From Lachnospiraceae bacterium (GTDB lineage Bacteria; Bacillota_A; Clostridia; Lachnospirales; Lachnospiraceae): a DNA stretch of 19,499 nucleotides. This document shows positions 15,347-19,499 of this stretch, piece after piece. A model generated the notes under the pieces. It saw only the letters and a list, made by a program, of their open reading frames with translations, searched no databases and had not been told where the DNA came from. Position 1 is the stretch's first letter, and each line of letters opens with the position of its first letter. The stretch lies in assembly GCA_017620055.1 (NCBI GenBank), contig JAFZRD010000126.1, forward strand, positions 1 through 19,499, read 5' to 3'. Made by a program: the position numbers and the translations under genes.

Positions 15347-16321
15347 ATGATAATCGCACGCAGTCCTTTGAGGATCACGCTCGGAGGCGGAGGCACGGAT
15401 CTTCCGTCATATTATGAGGAAAGGGAAGGCTTCCTTATTTCCGCCGCCATCGACAAATACGTTTACATCACACTTCACGAGACCTTTGAAAAGGGATACT
15501 TTCTCAAATATTCCAAGTTTGAAAAATGCATGGAGATCGATGAGATCCAGCATCCGATAATCCGCGAGGCGCTCAAGCTCCTTGACTGGAAGAAGCCTTG
15601 TCTGGAACTTTGCTCAATGGCTGACATTCCGGCCGGGACGGGACTCGGATCTTCGAGTTCGTTTACGACGGCACTTCTTCGCGCACTTCATACGATGCAG
15701 GGCAATATCGTCTCGACGCGTACGCTTGCGGAAGAGGCATGCGAGATAGAGATGAACAGATTGAAGGAGCCGATCGGCAAACAGGATCAGTACATCGCGA
15801 GCTACGGCGGCATCACCTGCATGAACTTCCACAAGGACGGTTATGTCTGGGTTGATCCTCTGAGGATCGACGATGAGACCCTTTATAATCTTGAAGATAA
15901 TCTGATACTTTTCTTTACGGGTTTTTCGCGTTCAGCGGGGAATATACTAAAAGAGCAGAACGACAAGAGCAAGGAGCATAATGAGGATATGCTCAAGAAT
16001 CTCGACTTCGTCAAGGATCTCGGATACCAGAGCAAGAAGGCTCTCGAGAAGGGTGATCTTGATGCGTTTGCGGATATCATGAACGTTCACTGGGAATACA
16101 AGAAGAAACGCTCGGGCGGAATGAGCAATCCGCAGATCGACGAATGGTACGAGCTTGCGCTTGCGAACGGCGCGCAGGGCGGCAAGATGATAGGCGCAGG
16201 CGGCGGCGGATTCCTTATGTTCTATGTCAAGGACAAGGTAAAGCTTCGTGATGCGATGAGGTCTACCGGCATGAGTGAAGTAAGATTCAGATTTGAGAAA
16301 GAAGGATCAAGGATCTTATGA
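15347..16321 (+). CDS. hddA: D-glycero-alpha-D-manno-heptose 7-phosphate kinase (HddA-like GHMP kinase)
   Basis: GHMP-family sugar kinase, 324 aa, expected to phosphorylate C1 of heptose 7-phosphate to give the alpha-1,7-bisphosphate of the GDP-heptose route. Motif 1 is ARSPLRITLGGGGTDLPSYY, motif 2 (ATP loop) is PAGTGLGSSSSFTTALLRAL, and motif 3 is GAGGGGFLMFYV. EPIGKQDQYIASYGG is characteristic of this subfamily. The start at 15347 is set by AGGAG at 15335-15339. It overlaps the following gene by ATGA, so the two are probably translationally coupled. The specific substrate follows from the neighbouring gmhA, gmhB and hddC functions; relatives include fucose and other sugar 1-kinases. Confidence 0.88.
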   Translation: MIIARSPLRITLGGGGTDLPSYYEEREGFLISAAIDKYVYITLHETFEKGYFLKYSKFEKCMEIDEIQHPIIREALKLLDWKKPCLELCSMADIPAGTGLGSSSSFTTALLRALHTMQGNIVSTRTLAEEACEIEMNRLKEPIGKQDQYIASYGGITCMNFHKDGYVWVDPLRIDDETLYNLEDNLILFFTGFSRSAGNILKEQNDKSKEHNEDMLKNLDFVKDLGYQSKKALEKGDLDAFADIMNVHWEYKKKRSGGMSNPQIDEWYELALANGAQGGKMIGAGGGGFLMFYVKDKVKLRDAMRSTGMSEVRFRFEKEGSRIL

Positions 16322-17637
16322 TGAATCCCGGAAGTGTCCAGGTCGTTGTGCTGATGGGAGGCCTCGGCACAAGGCTCAAAAACTTCACGAAGGAATGTCC
16401 CAAGTCTCTGGTCGAAGTATGCGGCAGACCTTTCTTTGATTACCAGCTTGATCTTCTGACGGCATGGGGATTCAAAAAGTTCGTGTTCCTTGTCGGTTAC
16501 AAAGCCGATATGATCGAGGAGCACTTCGGCGACGGAAGCAGTCGCGGAATATCGATAACTTACAGCTATGACGGAGAAAAGCTTCTCGGAACAGGTGGCG
16601 CGGTACGGCGTGCTCTCGATCTTCTTGAGGATGATTTTCTCCTTATTTACGGAGACTCTTTCATGGATATCGATTATGCGGAAACGCTGTATCGTTATGA
16701 AAGAGGAAAGGCAGCGGGAGAGCGAGCGCTCATGACGGTTCTTTGTAACAACGACAGGTTCGACAAGAGCAATGTCGTGATGAAGGACGGTGCGATCGCT
16801 CTTTATGACAAGCACAACACGACGCCGGAAATGGATCATATCGATTACGGTGTGTGCATGTATGAAAGGTCTCTGTTCGAGAGTTACCCGGAAGATACGG
16901 CGTTTGATATCGCCGAGATACTTCACGATCTGTCGGTCAAAGGAAAGCTGACCGCACAGAAGGTAACGAAGCGCTTCTATGAGATAGGAAGTCCCGAGTC
17001 GCTTGCGGAATTTTCCGGGTATGTGACTCGCAGATTTCTCGAGAAACATCCGGCCGTGTTCGTGGACCGCGACGGAGTGATCAACGAGATAGTCTGGAAT
17101 GACGATATCGAACAGCTCGACAGTCCGATGAAGGTCAGTCAGTTCAGATTCCTGCCGGACGTTGCCGAAGCACTGAAGACGATAAAGGAAAAAGGTTATT
17201 ACATATTCGTTGTCACGAACCAGCCCGGAGCGGCAAAAGGGAAAACGGACCTTGCGACACTGTATGACATAAACACTTACATGATCGACAGTCTCGCCAA
17301 AGAAGGTGTCGATATAGATGACATCTTTATGTGTCCGCATTATACGAAGGAACTGCCGACGACGAAGGAAAAGTTTCTTATAAAGAAATGCAACTGCAGA
17401 AAACCTGAGCCCGGTCTGATATACAGAGCTATGCGCAAGTATGAGCTCGACATGGCGTCGTCGTTCATGATCGGGGATTCATGTACGGACGTGACTGCTG
17501 GATCTGCGGTAGGATTGTCTACCGTGTTCATCGGAGACCTCAAATGCGATCTGTGCAAAAAACTCGGCGACATATCGCCGGATTATATCGCTAAGGATCT
17601 GTTTGACGCGGCGGCCGGTCTGCCGGATATGAGGTGA
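16318..17637 (+). CDS. Fused heptose-1-phosphate guanylyltransferase (HddC) and heptose-1,7-bisphosphate 7-phosphatase (GmhB)
   Basis: 439 aa, two enzymes in one chain. Residues 7-232 are a nucleotidyltransferase: VVLMGGLGTRL with ECPKSL downstream, LIYGDSFMDID (metal Asp), GVCMYERSLF and FYEIGSPESL. Residues 245-439 are a HAD phosphatase of the GmhB type: FVDRDGVIN with D250 and D252, VVTNQPG (motif II), CPH...KCNCRKPEPG giving the zinc Cys/His set plus the motif III Lys, and MIGDSCTDV (motif IV). Both halves look catalytically complete. The chain removes the 7-phosphate and adds GMP, the last two steps to GDP-heptose. Either of two adjacent ATGs (16318, 16321) could start it, with AAGGAT just upstream. 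GMP transfer rather than another nucleotide is inferred from the HddA partner. Confidence 0.88.
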   Translation: MMNPGSVQVVVLMGGLGTRLKNFTKECPKSLVEVCGRPFFDYQLDLLTAWGFKKFVFLVGYKADMIEEHFGDGSSRGISITYSYDGEKLLGTGGAVRRALDLLEDDFLLIYGDSFMDIDYAETLYRYERGKAAGERALMTVLCNNDRFDKSNVVMKDGAIALYDKHNTTPEMDHIDYGVCMYERSLFESYPEDTAFDIAEILHDLSVKGKLTAQKVTKRFYEIGSPESLAEFSGYVTRRFLEKHPAVFVDRDGVINEIVWNDDIEQLDSPMKVSQFRFLPDVAEALKTIKEKGYYIFVVTNQPGAAKGKTDLATLYDINTYMIDSLAKEGVDIDDIFMCPHYTKELPTTKEKFLIKKCNCRKPEPGLIYRAMRKYELDMASSFMIGDSCTDVTAGSAVGLSTVFIGDLKCDLCKKLGDISPDYIAKDLFDAAAGLPDMR

Positions 17638-17666
17638 CTGCCCGTAAGGGATCACATATAAGTCTA

Positions 17667-17694
17667 ATTGTTGGGAAATAGCATTATTGGGAAA
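17667..17694 (+). repeat. Direct repeat next to the gmhA ribosome site
   Basis: ATTGTTGGGAAA (17667-17678) and ATTATTGGGAAA (17683-17694) match at 11 of 12 bases with a 16-base period. The second copy abuts AGGAGG (17695-17700). It lies in the 71-base gap before gmhA, one of the widest in the operon, and could be a protein-binding site on DNA or RNA. An imperfect hairpin without a T tail (GTGA 17634-17637 with TCAC 17652-17655) starts the same gap. Confidence 0.3.
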
Positions 17695-17708
17695 AGGAGG
17701 AAACAATT

Positions 17709-18275
17709 ATGACTAAAGATTACATCAGGCAATACCTGGAAGAAACTGTAACAATCGCAAACACGGTCTCTCAGGAAGAGATCGAAAAGGGAGTGAACAT
17801 CCTTCGCGAAACGAAAAGGAATGAAGGAAGACTGTTCATTCTCGGAGTCGGAGGAAGCGCAGCGAACGCTTCACATGCGGTCAATGATTTCAGAAAGATC
17901 GGCGGCATAGAAACATATGCGCCTACCGATAACGTATCCGAACTGACTGCAAGAACAAATGACGAAGGATGGGAGACAACATTTGCAGAGTGGCTGAAGA
18001 CGAGCAGGATCAATTCCAAAGATGCGGTCATGGTGTTCTCGGTCGGCGGCGGAAGTGAGACGACTTCCCTTAACATCGTCAATGCACTTAAGCTTGCAAA
18101 AGAGCGCGGAGCAAAAGTCATCTCGATAGTGTCAAGGACCGGCGGTTATTCAAAACAGGTCAGTGATGCATGCGTACTGATACCGGTCGTCGATGATGCG
18201 AGGATCACTCCTCATGCCGAAGGGTGGCAGGGAGTTGTATGGCATCTGATGGTTAACGCGTTAGGGGCTAATTAG
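17709..18275 (+). CDS. gmhA: Sedoheptulose-7-phosphate isomerase (GmhA)
   Basis: SIS-domain isomerase, 188 aa, expected to convert sedoheptulose 7-phosphate to D-glycero-D-manno-heptose 7-phosphate, the first committed step of heptose synthesis. The phosphate loop is ILGVGGSAANASHAVNDF. ELTARTNDEGWETTF lies in the active-site region, FSVGGGSETTSLNIVNAL is the second Ser/Thr phosphate loop, and HAEGWQGVVWHLM holds the C-terminal His expected for catalysis. Length is normal. A strong AGGAGG (17695-17700) precedes the ATG. It lies 71 bases after the HddC-GmhB gene and 16 bases before the transaldolase gene, which could make its substrate. Confidence 0.9.
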   Translation: MTKDYIRQYLEETVTIANTVSQEEIEKGVNILRETKRNEGRLFILGVGGSAANASHAVNDFRKIGGIETYAPTDNVSELTARTNDEGWETTFAEWLKTSRINSKDAVMVFSVGGGSETTSLNIVNALKLAKERGAKVISIVSRTGGYSKQVSDACVLIPVVDDARITPHAEGWQGVVWHLMVNALGAN

Positions 18276-18291
18276 AAAGAGGGGAATCAAT

Positions 18292-19011
18292 ATGACAGCT
18301 AAAGATCTTACAATAACAATATATGCAGACGGCGCCGACATCGAGGCGATGAAGGAGGAATACAAAAAAGGATACGTTAAAGGCTTCACCACGAATCCGA
18401 CACTCATGAAAAAAGCAGGAGTAAAAGATTACGTTACCTTTGCAAAAGAGTGTGTAAAAGAGATACCCGATCTTCCGCTTTCGCTCGAAGTGTTCGCAGA
18501 TGATTTTGAAGGAATGGAAGAGGAAGCAAGGATAATCTGCGGACTCGGCAAGAATGTTTTCGTCAAGATACCCATCACGAATTCAAAAGGTGAATCGAGT
18601 ATACCTCTTATCAAAAAATTGTCGGCGGAAGGACTTCGACTGAATGTTACCGCGATACTCACGATGAAACAGATCGAAGAGACGGTTGATGCATTCGCAC
18701 CCGGAACAGAAAATATAGTTTCGGTGTTTGCCGGAAGGATAATGGACACCGGAGTCGATGCGGTTCCGATGATGAAAAAAGCAAAAGAGATCGCATCCAA
18801 AAAACCCGGAACTCTTACACTTTGGGCAAGCTGCAGGGAAGTCTACAACATAGTCCAGGCGCAGGAATCCGGCACCGATATCATCACCGTGACCAACGCC
18901 ATTCTCGCAAAACTTCCGAACTTCGGAAAGGATCTTGCACAACTATCTCTCGAGACGGTTCAGATGTTTGTGAACGATGGTAAGAGTCTCGGATTTAGTA
19001 TTCGTGCATGA
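18292..19011 (+). CDS. Transaldolase (small TalA/FSA-fold family)
   Basis: 239 aa TIM-barrel enzyme. The Schiff-base Lys is in VFVKIPIT; TTNPTL, LNVTAILTMKQI and TNAILAKLP are family hallmarks. The relatives split into transaldolases and fructose-6-phosphate aldolases. Here the water-activating residue is Glu (LSLEVFAD), as in transaldolase, where the aldolase has Gln; and the barrel carries Phe (SVFAGR), where the aldolase has Tyr. Both favour transaldolase, which makes sedoheptulose 7-phosphate from fructose 6-phosphate and erythrose 4-phosphate. The gene follows gmhA by 16 bases, so it probably feeds the heptose pathway. GAGGGG precedes the ATG. No clear terminator follows. Confidence 0.85.
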   Translation: MTAKDLTITIYADGADIEAMKEEYKKGYVKGFTTNPTLMKKAGVKDYVTFAKECVKEIPDLPLSLEVFADDFEGMEEEARIICGLGKNVFVKIPITNSKGESSIPLIKKLSAEGLRLNVTAILTMKQIEETVDAFAPGTENIVSVFAGRIMDTGVDAVPMMKKAKEIASKKPGTLTLWASCREVYNIVQAQESGTDIITVTNAILAKLPNFGKDLAQLSLETVQMFVNDGKSLGFSIRA

Positions 19012-19027
19012 TTGTTGCATAAATGTG

Positions 19028-19056
19028 TTGACAAAACCGCATAACTGCGCTATATT
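19028..19056 (+). promoter_or_regulatory. Strong near-consensus promoter of the Lys/Ala/Pro repeat protein gene
   Basis: Perfect -35 TTGACA (19028-19033), 17-base spacer, -10 TATATT (19051-19056). Transcription should begin near 19063, leaving a leader of about 74 bases. The leader starts with a weak hairpin TAAAGA-ACAG-TCTTTA (19069-19084) followed by TTTTAT. Such a strong promoter suggests an abundant product. Confidence 0.75.
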
Positions 19057-19136
19057 TTTTATTGCGCTTAAAGAACAGTCTTTATTTTATAGCATTTATA
19101 CGATGATAAAGGTAGCTTGAAAGGAGAATCATTATC

Positions 19137-19499
19137 ATGGCTGATGTTAAGAAACCCACTGTAACAGTTAAGAAAGCTGTTGTTACGGAGCCTGAGAAAG
19201 CTAAAGAGGCTATCAAGGCAGCTGTAGCAGAGAAGAAGGCAGCAGCTCCCGCTAAGGCAGCAGCACCTGCAAAGGCAGCAGCACCTGCAAAGAAGGCGCC
19301 CGCTAAGAAGGCACCCGCTAAGAAGGCTCCTGCAAAGAAGGCAGCTCCCGCAAAGAAGGCAGCACCTGCTAAGAAGGCAGCTCCCGCAAAGAAGGCAGCT
19401 CCCGCTAAGGCAGCAGCACCTGCAAAGAAGGCAGCTCCCGCAAAGAAGGCAGCACCTGCTAAGAAGGCAGCTCCCGTTAAGAAGGCAGCACCTGCTAAG
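19137..19499 (+). CDS. Lys/Ala/Pro-rich repeat protein, histone H1-like tail (3' end beyond window)
   Basis: Open frame from ATG 19137 to the window end without a stop, 121 residues visible. AAGGAG at 19121-19126 is the ribosome site. Residues 1-34 are mixed and charged (MADVKKPTVTVKK, then EPEKAKEAIKAAVAEKK); from 35 on the chain is only Ala, Lys and Pro apart from one Val, in KKAPA and KKAAPA units. No signal peptide or membrane segment, so cytoplasmic. The composition resembles the DNA-binding tails of histone H1, and bacterial proteins such as AlgP and chlamydial Hc2, so nucleic-acid binding is plausible. Some Clostridia proteins pair such a tail with a small C-terminal domain, which would lie outside the window. 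Codon choice resembles the highly expressed binding-protein gene. Confidence 0.8.
   Translation, partial: MADVKKPTVTVKKAVVTEPEKAKEAIKAAVAEKKAAAPAKAAAPAKAAAPAKKAPAKKAPAKKAPAKKAAPAKKAAPAKKAAPAKKAAPAKAAAPAKKAAPAKKAAPAKKAAPVKKAAPAK
19239..19499 (+). repeat. Tandem 15-18 bp coding repeats (KKAPA / KKAAPA)
   Basis: Units such as AAGAAGGCAGCTCCCGC and AAGAAGGCAGCACCTGC recur many times, first as 15-base then as 18-base units, with only GCT/GCA and CCC/CCT changes between copies. The high DNA identity implies recent expansion or homogenisation, and copy number may vary between strains. The tract continues past the window end. Confidence 0.85.

Noticed and set aside
16222..17340. 372-codon open frame on the minus strand
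   Set aside because: It lies wholly opposite the hddA/HddC-GmhB genes, whose motifs are unmistakable; its translation has no recognisable domain and no ribosome site. Long antisense frames are common here because of the codon bias.
18292..19011. Fructose-6-phosphate aldolase instead of transaldolase
   Set aside because: The diagnostic positions carry Glu (LSLEV) and Phe (SVFAGR), the transaldolase pattern, where the aldolase has Gln and Tyr.
19239..19499. End-of-window repeats as a CRISPR array
   Set aside because: The repeats are contiguous, in frame, 15-18 bases long, and have no unique spacers; they encode an open reading frame.

Overview
The window looks like chromosome from an anaerobic Firmicute, most likely a Clostridia/Lachnospiraceae-type bacterium. 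The evidence is the Gram-positive lipoprotein signal, strong AGGAGG ribosome sites, the gene order uvrC-hprK-glucokinase-murB-rapZ-whiA-HPr, and the HprK/HPr(Ser46) regulatory pair. This placement is inference from content and gene order, since no database was searched. All recognised genes lie on the + strand and coding density is high; no tRNA, rRNA, CRISPR array, insertion sequence or phage gene was seen.

Region 1 (1-5428) is a complete monosaccharide ABC importer of the ChvE/MmsAB type: a lipoprotein binding protein, a double ATPase and two tandem paralogous permeases. It has its own promoter, a stem-loop after the binding-protein gene and a terminator at the end.

Region 2 (5427-12246) starts with a promoter whose -10 box sits on top of the uvrC start region, so uvrC may be translated from a leaderless mRNA. 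It continues through hprK, a ROK glucokinase, murB, rapZ, whiA and a small HPr-like gene, with gaps of a few bases or 4-base overlaps, and closes with a 12-bp hairpin terminator. It joins DNA repair, cell-wall synthesis and carbon-catabolite control. The HPr-like protein has Glu instead of the phospho-accepting His15 but keeps Ser46, so it should be a Crh-type regulator and not a sugar-transport phosphocarrier.

Region 3 (12247-14264) holds an intergenic stretch with repeated GAAC/GTTC motifs, a two-domain GNAT acetyltransferase, and a four-helix membrane protein ending in a degenerate GGDEF domain. That domain has lost the active-site motif but keeps the RxxD inhibitory-site motif, which suggests a c-di-GMP sensor.

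Region 4 (14349-19011) is a GDP-D-glycero-D-manno-heptose operon: an NAD-dependent epimerase/dehydratase, heptose-7-phosphate kinase (HddA), a fused guanylyltransferase-phosphatase (HddC-GmhB), sedoheptulose-7-phosphate isomerase (GmhA), and a transaldolase that could supply sedoheptulose 7-phosphate. With the membrane GGDEF protein immediately upstream, it reads as a possibly c-di-GMP-responsive surface-heptose (S-layer, capsule or wall glycan) module.

Region 5 (19012-19499) has a near-consensus promoter driving an open reading frame, cut by the window end, that encodes a Lys/Ala/Pro repeat protein resembling histone H1 tails.
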